Notes under the pieces: model-generated
Databases searched by the model: none
The model's input: the letters and a program-made list of their open reading frames with translations, nothing else
Told to the model about the DNA's origin: nothing
Shown here: positions 56,630 through 64,000 of the stretch, piece by piece
Layout of the letters: each line of letters begins with the position of its first letter
Numbering within the stretch: the stretch's first letter is position 1
Source of the DNA: Pseudarthrobacter sp. GA104
GTDB taxonomy: Bacteria > Actinomycetota > Actinomycetes > Actinomycetales > Micrococcaceae
NCBI RefSeq assembly: GCF_009741265.1
Contig: NZ_WOWL01000001.1
Location: 1,178,001 to 1,242,000, forward strand
Length of the DNA: 64,000 bases
Direction: 5' to 3'
Program-made: the position numbers and the translations under genes

Positions 56630-56926
56630 ATGCGGGAACTGCTTATCGTCTTTCAGGAGGGGTTCGAGGAGGCCAACATCACCGTGACGGTCAACGGCAA
56701 ACAAGCACGGCGGGACCTCGGTGTGTCCACCAACCCGATTCTGGGCATTGCCAACGAGGTGTCCGTGGAGCTGCCGGCGAAGGGCGCGCAGGTGGGCGTT
56801 GAGGTGACCAACCGGGGGCTTAAGGCGATCACAAAGGTCACCGGCAAGCCTAAAAGCGTGCTGGTTTCGATCGAGGACGGCCGGCTGGTGATGAGGGAAG
56901 GAACCGGCCGGGAGGCCGTGCTTTAG
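56630..56926 (+). CDS. Small conserved hypothetical protein
   Basis: 98 residues from the ATG at 56630 (MRELLIVFQEGFEEANITVT); ATG 56609 is an alternative adding 7. Repeating short beta-type strands (GVSTNPILGIANEVSVELPA, VGVEVTNRGLKAITKVTGKP, SVLVSIEDGRLVM) suggest an all-beta fold. No family recognised. It stands alone between Tex and the terminator at 57099. Confidence 0.65.
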   Translation: MRELLIVFQEGFEEANITVTVNGKQARRDLGVSTNPILGIANEVSVELPAKGAQVGVEVTNRGLKAITKVTGKPKSVLVSIEDGRLVMREGTGREAVL

Positions 56927-57098
56927 CGGCATGCGCTTGCCGAAAAATCAGGCCTAGCAAAAGTCCATTCGATGGAGTAGCATCTGATCACCGCCGGCAT
57001 CCCTGAGGGCCCGGCGGGCCAAATTAACAGTGTGATCCGGAGGCCGTCGGATGGCCTTCGGCGCCAGCTGCCGGGACAGCACACCGCGCAGCCAGCAA

Positions 57099-57126
57099 CG
57101 GCGGCACCCAAAGCCGGGTGCCGCCG
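57099..57126. terminator. Hairpin terminator between convergent genes
   Basis: Perfect 11-bp stem CGGCGGCACCC (57099-57109) / GGGTGCCGCCG (57116-57126) with a 6-base loop, just past the stop of the minus-strand reductase gene at 57145. It may also serve the plus-strand gene ending at 56926. Confidence 0.75.
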
Positions 57127-57144
57127 TCGTCGTTAAGCCTTGTT

Positions 57145-58215
57145 CTAGTTCTGGTAGGCGGGGTAGTCCGTGTATCCCTGAGCACCGTCGGCGTAGAACG
57201 TGGACGGGTCCGGCTCGTTCAGCGGGAGGCTTTCCTTCCAGCGGCGGGCAAGGTCCGGGTTGGCGATGGCGGGGCGGCCCACCACCACGGCGTCGGCGAG
57301 ACCGTCTGCCACCAGGGACGCGGCCTCATCCCGGGTGGTGATCACGCCGAATCCGGTGTTCACCAGGAAGGTCCCGCCGAAGCGGGCACGGAGATCCTGG
57401 ACCAGTTCGCCAGACGGCTCGTGGTGCAGGATGCTCAGGTATGCAAGGTTGAGCGGTGCGATGCTGTCCACGAGCACCTCATACGTGGCACGAACGTCCG
57501 CGGCATCAGTTTCAGCGATGCCCTGCACGTTGTGCTCGGGGGAGATGCGGATGCCCACGCGGTTGGCGCCAACGGCGGCCACCACGGCGTTCACGGTTTC
57601 AATGACGAACCGGGCACGGTTCTCGGGCGAGCCGCCGTAGCTGTCGTCGCGAACGTTGGAGTTGGGCGCCAGGAATTCGTGCAGCAGGTAGCCGTTGGCC
57701 GAGTGCAGTTCGACGCCGTCGAAGCCGGCCTCGATGGCGTTGAGCGACGCATTCACGAACTCCTGGATCACCATGGGCAGCTCATCCGTGGTGAGCGCAT
57801 GCGGCACCGGGTAGGGCTGCTTGCCAAGGGGCGTGCGGACTTCGCCTTCGATGGCGACGGCACTGGGAGCCACCAGCGCGAGCCCGCCGGTAATGTCCGG
57901 GTGCGAGACGCGGCCGCCGTGCATGATCTGCGCGAACATGCGGCCTCCTTCGGCGTGAACGGCGTCGGTGACCTTCTTCCAGCCGGCAACCTGTTCTTCG
58001 GTGACGATGCCCGGCTGGCCGGCGTAGGATCGGCCGGCGGGCGTGGGGAACGTTCCTTCGCTGACGATGAGGCCAAGGGACGCGCGCTGGCGGTAATGCT
58101 CGACGACGAGCGGGCCGGGAACGCCTTCCTCACCTGCGCGGAGCCGCGTCAGGGGCGCCATGACCAGCCGGTTGGGGAGTTCAAGTTCGCCGAGGGTGAG
58201 AGGGGAAAACAGCAT
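57145..58215 (-). CDS. Old Yellow Enzyme-family alkene reductase
   Basis: 356 residues from the ATG at 58215, with AAAGGAA upstream; an in-frame start at 58269 would add 18 unrelated residues. FMN-dependent ene-reductase of the N-ethylmaleimide reductase group: FSPLTLGELELPNRLVMAPL, TRLRAGEEGVPGPLVVEHY, AQIMHGGRVSHP with the substrate-binding His, FDGVELHSANGYLLHEFLAP and SYGGSPENRARF. It reduces activated C=C bonds of enones, maleimides or nitro compounds with NAD(P)H. The real substrate is unknown. Confidence 0.92.
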   Translation of the reverse strand: MLFSPLTLGELELPNRLVMAPLTRLRAGEEGVPGPLVVEHYRQRASLGLIVSEGTFPTPAGRSYAGQPGIVTEEQVAGWKKVTDAVHAEGGRMFAQIMHGGRVSHPDITGGLALVAPSAVAIEGEVRTPLGKQPYPVPHALTTDELPMVIQEFVNASLNAIEAGFDGVELHSANGYLLHEFLAPNSNVRDDSYGGSPENRARFVIETVNAVVAAVGANRVGIRISPEHNVQGIAETDAADVRATYEVLVDSIAPLNLAYLSILHHEPSGELVQDLRARFGGTFLVNTGFGVITTRDEAASLVADGLADAVVVGRPAIANPDLARRWKESLPLNEPDPSTFYADGAQGYTDYPAYQN

Positions 58216-58336
58216 GCGCAGTTCCTTTCGAAGGCTGAAGACGTACTGTCCTTGCCAACCGGGAACCACCTGCGGCTATTCCGGTTGCGATAGGAATCAC
58301 AGCAGGTTCGCGGGCAACGCTTGCCTTGCTGACCCC

Positions 58337-59278
58337 CTACCGCGGCGCACCCGGGCAGCCCTGGCCCTGGGGATTGGCGTTGCAGTCGTCGGCGTAGTTT
58401 CGGGTGAGCGAGCGCCACACGCTGATGGTCTGGGTAGGAGCGTTGAACTGGCCCTGGCCGGGAATCGGCAGGGGCGGCCCGGCGTTGACCGAGTACGTTC
58501 CCTGGAAGGTGGTGGTCAGCACTACCTGGAAGTCCCCCGTGGCTCCGTAGGCGTGGCTCGTCCGGGTCTTCTCGCCCCAGCGGTCCTGCGGCAATGGTCC
58601 GCCCATTGACGGCTGGGGACCGAACACGGTGCCGTCCCCGTAGTTCCAGGTGTACTGGACCGGGGTGGCGACAATGTGCACCTCCTGCCCGAACATGGTG
58701 ACGTCGAATTGCTGTTCAGCTGCCTCCGCGTAGAAGTTGGTTTCGGCACCCCTCAGCGTGTGGGGACTCGGTTGGGCCACCACGGTCCCGGCGTTGACCG
58801 GAAGGCTTTGGAACTGCCGTTGGATGTCCGCAGCGATCCTGGGCAGCAAGTCCTCGGGTCTGGCGTCGAATAGGCACGTAGGGCCGGAGTGATGAGCCCA
58901 AACAGCGCCGGGTACACCTCGGGGCCGGGAGAGCCAGGTGACGGGAATGCCTTCCTTACCCCCGGGACCGTTTTTGCACTCAAGCTGCCGCGCGAGGCAG
59001 GGCGTGTCGAAGTCTCCCCCACCGAGGTGGCATTGGAGTTCGTACTTGTACTCGTTGGGGTCCGTGTTGACACTGCCGGGTTCAGCACGACGAAATTCGC
59101 CAGTATCAGGATCAGTTATCCAAGTATCCGCCCCCATTTGAAGCCCAGTGTCTACAAAGCCTCCACCGATCCGTGGCTTTGGATCCGACCCGTCTTCCGC
59201 GTGGGCAGTCAACAAAGACGTCGTCAGAAGCAACACACAGCAGGCGAGAATTGTGAGGATCTTGCCTATGTAACCCAT
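58337..59278 (-). CDS. Secreted PKD-domain-like surface protein
   Basis: 313 residues from the ATG at 59278. Signal peptide (MGYIGKILTILACCVLLLTT), then a roughly 170-residue cysteine-containing region (ELQCHLGGGDFDTPCLARQL, GPTCLFDARPEDLLPRIAAD) and a PKD-like beta domain with the hallmark VQYTWNYGDGTVFGP followed by FQVVLTTTFQGTYSVNAG. It ends DDCNANPQGQGCPG, another cysteine pair. It begins 2 bases after the lipoprotein gene upstream of it, so they form an operon. Part of the gene is visibly A/T-richer than its surroundings. Function unknown. Confidence 0.75.
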   Translation of the reverse strand: MGYIGKILTILACCVLLLTTSLLTAHAEDGSDPKPRIGGGFVDTGLQMGADTWITDPDTGEFRRAEPGSVNTDPNEYKYELQCHLGGGDFDTPCLARQLECKNGPGGKEGIPVTWLSRPRGVPGAVWAHHSGPTCLFDARPEDLLPRIAADIQRQFQSLPVNAGTVVAQPSPHTLRGAETNFYAEAAEQQFDVTMFGQEVHIVATPVQYTWNYGDGTVFGPQPSMGGPLPQDRWGEKTRTSHAYGATGDFQVVLTTTFQGTYSVNAGPPLPIPGQGQFNAPTQTISVWRSLTRNYADDCNANPQGQGCPGAPR

Positions 59279-59280
59279 GG

Positions 59281-59934
59281 CTAACGGATCAACCCTAGGT
59301 CGTTGACCACCCATCCTTCATCGGCGTACTTCATTACTGCGACGCTTCCCGCATTCGTTGCGGGGGTCTTTTCTTGATATGGGCTCCCGTCTTGGTTGTG
59401 GATGACCAGTTCCTTCTGTAGTACTTGAAGGACCACCTGCGTAGAGCCGTCAGTGGCAGGCTTCGCGGTTGCCACCGGAATTTCTATTTGACCGCCAGAA
59501 ATCCACTTGTTTTCAGCCCAAGCAGCGTCGATGTCATCCACGAGGCCCTGGCAGAATGCGCACTCAGGTTCAGAAAACTTGGATAACGCGCGAGTGTCAC
59601 CCGTCTCATATGCGTAGCCCAGAATTGAGAACCAATACTTCGCAAACGCCTCAGCGCCCTCCTTCGTCTCCGTCTTTGCCACCTCGGGCAGCACGGGGAC
59701 GGGGACGTTTTGGGCCGGCCCGGATGCGTCAGCCGGCTTGTACACGGCGGTGGGGGTCGGGGCCGGGGTGGCCGACGGGCTGGACGTCGGCGAGCCCGTC
59801 GGCGCGGAGGACAATGCACCGGGGTCCGCAGGGGCGCCACCCGCGCAGCCGGCGAGTGTCAGCCCCGCTGCAACGATGAACGCGGCGGCACTGGACCGGG
59901 CTCGCCAGGACGTAGGGACGTTCTGTGATGTCAT
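59281..59934 (-). CDS. DUF6318-family lipoprotein
   Basis: 217 residues. Lipobox LTLAGC with Cys30, then a Ser/Thr/Pro-rich spacer (SPTSSPSATPAPTPTA), and the globular DUF6318 part: GAEAFAKYWFSILGYAYETG, LSKFSEPECAFCQGLVDDID (CxxC pair), AAWAENKWISGGQIEIPVAT, ending GWVVNDLGLIR. The fold resembles small NTF2-like extracytoplasmic proteins; the role is unknown. It shares an operon with the PKD-like protein and has lower GC in its second half. Confidence 0.8.
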   Translation of the reverse strand: MTSQNVPTSWRARSSAAAFIVAAGLTLAGCAGGAPADPGALSSAPTGSPTSSPSATPAPTPTAVYKPADASGPAQNVPVPVLPEVAKTETKEGAEAFAKYWFSILGYAYETGDTRALSKFSEPECAFCQGLVDDIDAAWAENKWISGGQIEIPVATAKPATDGSTQVVLQVLQKELVIHNQDGSPYQEKTPATNAGSVAVMKYADEGWVVNDLGLIR

Positions 59935-60082
59935 GGGCCGCTAATCCCCCAGTAGTTTCAAGACGGCTTGCTCCGGACAATGACTTAAGGGTAGCCCAGG
60001 TCACAATTCAGCGATCAGACTTATCCACAGCTGCCCCGCCACGAGTTTTACCACCACCAACGGCCCGGGGAAAAGTCATAAA

Positions 60083-60110
60083 GAAAGCCGGCACATAGGT
60101 ACCGGCTTTC
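60083..60110 (-). terminator. Hairpin terminator of the NCS1 permease gene
   Basis: Perfect 9-bp stem GAAAGCCGG (60083-60091) / CCGGCTTTC (60102-60110), 18 bases past the permease stop on the minus strand, with a short T-rich run following on that strand (complement of AAAAGTCATAA). Confidence 0.75.
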
Positions 60111-60127
60111 CCTGTTGCAGCGAATAG

Positions 60128-61855
60128 CTACTTCTGTGGCGGCAGCACCAGCTCCCCTGTCTTGTCCGTGGACAACGCGAGCGAAGAAACATACTGCGGG
60201 CCGCCGTCGGCAGCGTCCTTCGCGGAACGGACCATGTCAGGGCGCTCGAACTCGATGCCGGTCACGTGGCACAGGAGCCTGGCATCGCTCGGGTTCCCGT
60301 CGGCGTCGAACATCGGCAGGTCGATGCCGTCGTCGGTGCGGCGGAGGTAGTACCGCCCGCGGGTGGCCAGCGCCAGCACCGGCGGAAGGATCAGGGCAAG
60401 GCCTACCGCAAAGATCGGCGAAAACGGCTGGATCGCGGCGCCAAAGGCACCAAAGAACACGGCAATCGAAATTCCGGCGGAGGCGAGCATCGACACAAAG
60501 CCCACCGGATTCACGGCGTACAGCATGCCGCGGCGGAACTCAGGAACCTTGGGTGAAATCTTCAGCAGGTACTTGTTGATGGCGATATCGGACGCCACCG
60601 TGACCACCCAGGCCATGGCGCAGTTGGCGTAAAAGCCCAGGATGGTGTTGAGGAAGTCGAACATGTTGGCTTCCATCAGGACCAGGGCAATGGCCAGGTT
60701 GACCACCACGAACACCATGCGGCCGGGGTAGGTCTTGGTAATGCGGGTGAAGCTGTTGGTCCACGCCAGGGAGCCCGAATACGCGTTGGTGACATTGATC
60801 TTGATCTGGGAGATGACCACCAGCACCACAGCGAGCGTCATGGCCAGCCAGGCCGGCATCATCTCCCGGTAGACGCCCAGGAACTGGTGCACCGGCTCGT
60901 TGGCAGTCGCAGAGGCTGCGGGATCCAGCGTGGCGATGAGGTAGATGGCAATGAACAGGCCAACAATCTGCTTGACCGCCCCGAAAATCACCCAGCCCGG
61001 CCCCGCCAGGATCACGGCGCGCCACCACGCCCCCTTGTTTGCTTCAGTGCGCGGCGGCATGAATCGCAGGTAGTCGATCTGCTCGGCAATCTGCGCCATC
61101 AGGGACAGGCAGACGCCGGCAGCCAGCATGACGGACGCAAGGTTCGGGCCGCCGTCGCCCGATTCCCCTGTGTAGGCGAAGAAGGTGTTGATGCTCTCCG
61201 GGTGCGAGACCAGCAGGTACCCCACCGGCACCACCATCAGGAGCAGCCACAGCGGGGTGGTCCACACCTGCAGCTTGGCCAGGGTGTTCATCCCGTAGAT
61301 CACCAGCGGAATGATGATCACGGTGGATGCCGCGTACCCCAGCCACTGGGGAATCCCCAGTCCCACCTCCAGGCCCTGGGCCATGATGGAGCCTTCGAGG
61401 GCGAAGAAGATGAAGGTGAACGTCGCGAAGATGACGTTGGTGACCACAGACCCGTAATAGCCGAAGCCCGAACCGCGGGTAATGAGGTCCAGGTCGATGT
61501 TGTAGCGTGCCGCGTAATAGGCCAGGGGGAAGCCGGTGGCGAAGATGATCACGGCGGCCACTAGGATGCCGAAAATGGCGTTGACGGTGCCGTACGCGAT
61601 GCCGATGTTCGCGCCGATGGAGAAGTCCGCCAGGTAGGCGATGCCGCCCAGAGCACTGGTGGCCACCACGCCGGCACTCCACTTCCGGTAGGAGCGCGGC
61701 GCGAACCGGAGCGTGTAGTCCTCGAGGCTTTCCTTGGTGGCGTTCAGCGCCGCAGCGTTGGCCGCCGGGCTGGCTGCGGGAGCGCTTCCGACGACGGCGG
61801 CGCCGGGCTGTGCCGGCGGTTCCAGCAGTTGCGTTGTTTCTTTGTCGTTGCTCAT
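60128..61855 (-). CDS. NCS1-family purine/pyrimidine-type permease
   Basis: 575 residues from the ATG at 61855; the longer reading to 61924 adds no signal. About 12 membrane segments follow a roughly 65-residue cytoplasmic N-terminus. NCS1 blocks: EDYTLRFAPRSYRKWSAGVV, DFSIGANIGIAYGTVNAIFG, ITRGSGFGYYGSVVTNVIFA, NVTNAYSGSLAWTNSFTRIT and GRMVFVVVNLAIALVLMEAN. Such permeases bring in cytosine, purines, allantoin, hydantoins or thiamine-related compounds with a cation. The C-terminal 80 residues are cytoplasmic and carry SLALSTDKTGELVLPPQK. The substrate cannot be named. Confidence 0.87.
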   Translation of the reverse strand: MSNDKETTQLLEPPAQPGAAVVGSAPAASPAANAAALNATKESLEDYTLRFAPRSYRKWSAGVVATSALGGIAYLADFSIGANIGIAYGTVNAIFGILVAAVIIFATGFPLAYYAARYNIDLDLITRGSGFGYYGSVVTNVIFATFTFIFFALEGSIMAQGLEVGLGIPQWLGYAASTVIIIPLVIYGMNTLAKLQVWTTPLWLLLMVVPVGYLLVSHPESINTFFAYTGESGDGGPNLASVMLAAGVCLSLMAQIAEQIDYLRFMPPRTEANKGAWWRAVILAGPGWVIFGAVKQIVGLFIAIYLIATLDPAASATANEPVHQFLGVYREMMPAWLAMTLAVVLVVISQIKINVTNAYSGSLAWTNSFTRITKTYPGRMVFVVVNLAIALVLMEANMFDFLNTILGFYANCAMAWVVTVASDIAINKYLLKISPKVPEFRRGMLYAVNPVGFVSMLASAGISIAVFFGAFGAAIQPFSPIFAVGLALILPPVLALATRGRYYLRRTDDGIDLPMFDADGNPSDARLLCHVTGIEFERPDMVRSAKDAADGGPQYVSSLALSTDKTGELVLPPQK

Positions 61856-62066
61856 GATGTGCTTCGCTTTCGTTGCTAAAGGGCCTGATGCGACGCTATC
61901 CAGCAAGATCGACAGGCCGGTCACCGGATTGTTTCGGCAGCGTTAAGCATTTGACCGTGCCTGTTAACAACCTTGGCCGCCCCGCATTGTTGCCGTGCCA
62001 CAAAAACGGGGAGCAGCCACCGAATTACGGTCGTTTAGGAGACCCCACCCAAAACAAAGGACTGCA

Positions 62067-63086
62067 ATGATGACTCACCCATTCCACGTGGAATACCCCA
62101 TTCTCGAGACCGCCCGGCGGCAGGTCCTGGAGGGCGGGACCGGCCTCTCGGAAGCGCAGCTGGTGGAGGTTCTCCGGCTTCCCGACCACGCAGTCCCGGC
62201 CGCCCTGGAGCTTGCCCACCAGGTCCGCCTCCGGCACTGCGGAGAGGCGGTGGAGGTGGAAGGCATCATCTCGATCAAGACCGGCGGCTGCCCGGAGGAC
62301 TGCCACTTCTGCAGCCAGTCCGGACTCTTCGACAGCCCGGTCCGCGGCGTCTGGCTGGACATCCCTGAGCTGGTCAAAGCGGCCAAGGAAACCGCGGCCA
62401 CCGGGGCCACCGAGTTCTGCATCGTGGCAGCTGTCCGGGGGCCGGACATCAAGCTCATGAACCAGATCAAGTTCGCCATCGACCGCATCAACGAGGAAGT
62501 GGACATCAACATCGCCTGCTCCCTCGGCATGCTCACCCAGCGCCAGGTGGACCAGCTGGCCGGCTGGGGCGTGCACCGCTACAACCACAACCTTGAAACA
62601 GCACGCAGCTACTTCCCCCAGGTGGTCACCACCCACAGCTACGAGGAGCGGCTGGAGACGTGCGCCATGGTCAAGGACGCCGGAATGGAACTGTGCTGCG
62701 GAGCGCTGATCGGCATGGGCGAAACACTTGAGCAGCGGGCCGAGCTGGCGGCCCAGCTGGCCGCGTTGGAGCCGCATGAGGTCCCCCTGAACTTCCTTAA
62801 TCCCAGGCCCGGAACCCCTTTGGAAAACCAGCAGATCATGGACGGCAAGGACGCCCTCCGGGCCATCGCTGCTTTCCGCCTCGCCATGCCCCGCACGGTC
62901 CTGCGGTACGCCGGCGGCCGCGAGCTGACCCTCGGCGACCTGGGCACCCGCGAGGGACTCCTGGGCGGTATCAACGCGGTCATCATCGGCAACTACCTGA
63001 CCACCCTGGGCCGCCCGGCAGCCGCCGACCTCAACCTCCTGGTGGACCTCAACATGCCCATCAAGGAACTCCAGAAGACCTTATGA
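62067..63086 (+). CDS. bioB: Biotin synthase
   Basis: 339 residues from the ATG at 62067, with AAAGG upstream. Radical SAM enzyme that inserts sulfur into dethiobiotin. The radical SAM cysteines are Cys75, Cys79 and Cys82 in [13 protein letters not shown]. Further family blocks: [73 protein letters not shown] and [20 protein letters not shown]. The family's second-cluster ligands (Cys in MELCCG, Arg near ILRYAGGRE) are present. Its stop overlaps the BsaP-like gene by 4 bases. Confidence 0.95.
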   Translation: MMTHPFHVEYPILETARRQVLEGGTGLSEAQLVEVLRLPDHAVPAALELAHQVRLRHCGEAVEVEGIISIKTGGCPEDCHFCSQSGLFDSPVRGVWLDIPELVKAAKETAATGATEFCIVAAVRGPDIKLMNQIKFAIDRINEEVDINIACSLGMLTQRQVDQLAGWGVHRYNHNLETARSYFPQVVTTHSYEERLETCAMVKDAGMELCCGALIGMGETLEQRAELAAQLAALEPHEVPLNFLNPRPGTPLENQQIMDGKDALRAIAAFRLAMPRTVLRYAGGRELTLGDLGTREGLLGGINAVIIGNYLTTLGRPAAADLNLLVDLNMPIKELQKTL

Positions 63087-63382
63087 GCACCCGGAACGAT
63101 CCTGCCGGCGCGAATTTCTGCGCCCTCTGCGGCAAGCCCCTCAGGAAGGCAACGTCCGACGGCGGCGGCACCCCGCCGTCGGACGCCCGCCCGGGCCGCG
63201 CCCTCCACCAGGTGTGTGCCGCGCGGCTGCAGCTGGAACCGCCACGCTACTGCCCGGAGTGCGGGCGCCGCCTGAAAGTTCAGGTCTCGCCCCTTGCCTG
63301 GCGGGCAACCTGCTCCCGGCACGGAACGGCCACCTCATCACCAGGAGTAAATTCATCAAACCTCTGGAATATTTCTACATAA
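63083..63382 (+). CDS. bsaP: BsaP-like biotin synthase auxiliary protein
   Basis: 99 residues, overlapping the bioB stop (ATGA). Cysteines Cys13/Cys16 (FCALCGK), Cys45 ([10 protein letters not shown]), Cys57/Cys60 ([10 protein letters not shown]) and Cys77 (TCSRHG) form an iron-sulfur- or zinc-like set. The block [20 protein letters not shown] followed by WRATCSRHG matches, as I recall, the mycobacterial protein encoded after bioB that is needed for biotin synthase activity and carries an iron-sulfur cluster. Identity of the bound metal here is inferred. The last 18 residues are unrelated to the family and may vary. Confidence 0.8.
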   Translation: MSTRNDPAGANFCALCGKPLRKATSDGGGTPPSDARPGRALHQVCAARLQLEPPRYCPECGRRLKVQVSPLAWRATCSRHGTATSSPGVNSSNLWNIST

Positions 63383-63399
63383 CGTAGAAGAATGGCTGC

Positions 63400-63834
63400 A
63401 TGATGTTTGAACATGCAGATGGACAACCCGTGCTGGAACTCGACGACGAGCAGTCCTGGCGGCTGTTGGAGGGAACCAAGCACGGACGGCTCGTGGTATC
63501 GGTTGCCGGTGAACCGGACATCTTCCCGGTCAACTACGTCACCTCCGCCCGGAAGCTTTACCTGAGGACGGCGCCGGGCAACAAACTTGCCCAGCTCACC
63601 ATTAACTCCTCTGTCCTCTTCGAAACGGACGGCATCCTCTCCGAGGAGGCATGGTCCGTGGTGCTGCGCGGAAAGGCACGCGTACTGAGCAACTCCGCGG
63701 AACTGGCGGCGGTGGAGGAACTGGGCCTGAAAACCTGGGTTCCCACGCTGAAGGACTTCTACGTGGAAATTGAACCCACGTCCGTCAGCGGCCGCCACTT
63801 CCAGTTCGGCGAACAGCCCGAACGGGAAATCTAG
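63400..63834 (+). CDS. Pyridoxamine 5'-phosphate oxidase-like flavoprotein
   Basis: 144 residues with a split-barrel FMN-binding pattern: LEGTKHGRLVVSVAGEPDIF, PVNYVTSARKLYLRTAPGNK, VLFETDGILSEEAWSVVLRG, KARVLSNSAELAAVEELG. Such small proteins bind FMN or F420 and often reduce nitro or quinone-like compounds; the reaction here is not known. It starts 17 bases after the BsaP-like stop (ATG 63400; a second ATG at 63403 is possible). Confidence 0.85.
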   Translation: MMFEHADGQPVLELDDEQSWRLLEGTKHGRLVVSVAGEPDIFPVNYVTSARKLYLRTAPGNKLAQLTINSSVLFETDGILSEEAWSVVLRGKARVLSNSAELAAVEELGLKTWVPTLKDFYVEIEPTSVSGRHFQFGEQPEREI

Positions 63835-63853
63835 GAGCTCCTGGACTCAAAGC

Positions 63854-64000
63854 ATGGCGGACAAGCTCACCCCCGAGCAGCGCAGCTGGAACATGTCCCG
63901 GATCCGGGGCAAGAACACCAAGCCCGAGCTGCTGGTGCGCAGGCTCCTCCATGCGAAGGGCTACCGGTACCGGCTGCACGGCAGGTCCGGGAGCACCCGC
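63854..64000 (+). CDS. Vsr-type very short patch repair endonuclease, cut by window edge
   Basis: Open reading frame of 49 codons still open at the right edge, starting MADKLTPEQRSWNMSRIRGK and continuing NTKPELLVRRLLHAKGYRYR. This is the N-terminus of Vsr endonucleases, which nick beside T:G mismatches formed when 5-methylcytosine deaminates. These genes usually accompany a cytosine DNA methyltransferase, which would lie outside the window. The catalytic part is not visible, so an inactive or related DUF559-type protein is possible. Confidence 0.8.
   Translation, partial: MADKLTPEQRSWNMSRIRGKNTKPELLVRRLLHAKGYRYRLHGRSGSTR

Noticed and set aside
61941..61975. Biotin repressor site upstream of bioB
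   Set aside because: Only a short TGTTAACA palindrome is seen, too little to assign to BirA or BioQ.

Overview
The window looks like a chromosomal segment of a high-GC Gram-positive bacterium, most likely a soil actinobacterium of the Arthrobacter/Pseudarthrobacter group. This is inferred from strongly G/C-ending codons, frequent GTG starts, binding-protein ABC importers without their own ATPase, a secreted Rpf/LysM protein, a DUF6318 lipoprotein and BioB paired with a BsaP-like partner. No rRNA, tRNA, CRISPR array, transposase or prophage gene was seen.

Layout. 1-7877: a polyol (sorbitol/mannitol type) cassette with a divergent AraC-type regulator, a binding protein, two permeases, a zinc polyol dehydrogenase, a PfkB sugar kinase and a mannitol 2-dehydrogenase. 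7948-12560: SOUL haem protein, a MarR/MFS pair with a clear operator, and a lipoprotein/membrane-protein pair. 12675-24304: the centrepiece, a complete-looking sulfoquinovose (sulfolipid sugar) degradation locus. 24540-34137: two MFS exporters, a glycerophosphodiester phosphodiesterase with a frameshift, an MscS channel, an ArsR-SRPBCC fusion regulator, a beta-lactamase-like hydrolase, formaldehyde dehydrogenase and DUF6457. 34160-48828: an FdhF/YdeP-type molybdoenzyme, RecQ, TerC, a large RecB-like nuclease/helicase, acylphosphatase, a winged-helix/X25 protein, an adenine/adenosine deaminase and a UvrA-like ATPase. 49000-61855: Rpf, several conserved unknowns, Tex, an Old Yellow Enzyme, a pair of A/T-richer surface-protein genes and an NCS1 permease. 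62067-64000: bioB with its BsaP-like partner, a pyridoxamine-phosphate-oxidase-like protein and the start of a Vsr-type endonuclease.

How the central locus should work. A binding protein and two permeases import sulfoquinovose or its glycosides. A Gfo/Idh/MocA protein, the probable NAD-dependent sulfoquinovosidase (GH188 type), releases sulfoquinovose. A YihS-type isomerase, a YihV-type kinase and a YihT-type aldolase convert it to DHAP and sulfolactaldehyde. An aldehyde dehydrogenase would oxidise sulfolactaldehyde to sulfolactate, and a TauE/SafE protein would export the product. A DeoR-type regulator (counterpart of YihW) lies beside it. The same 18-base inverted repeat sits in front of the regulator gene and between the divergent sulfoquinovosidase and kinase promoters. 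No GH31 sulfoquinovosidase, YihU-type reductase or transporter ATPase is present here.

Three genes (AraC-type regulator, mannitol dehydrogenase, glycerophosphodiesterase) carry apparent frameshifts at or next to runs of four identical bases, so either sequence errors or recent decay must be considered. Two copies of a long inverted repeat of the same sequence lie in intergenic gaps 4.2 kb apart.
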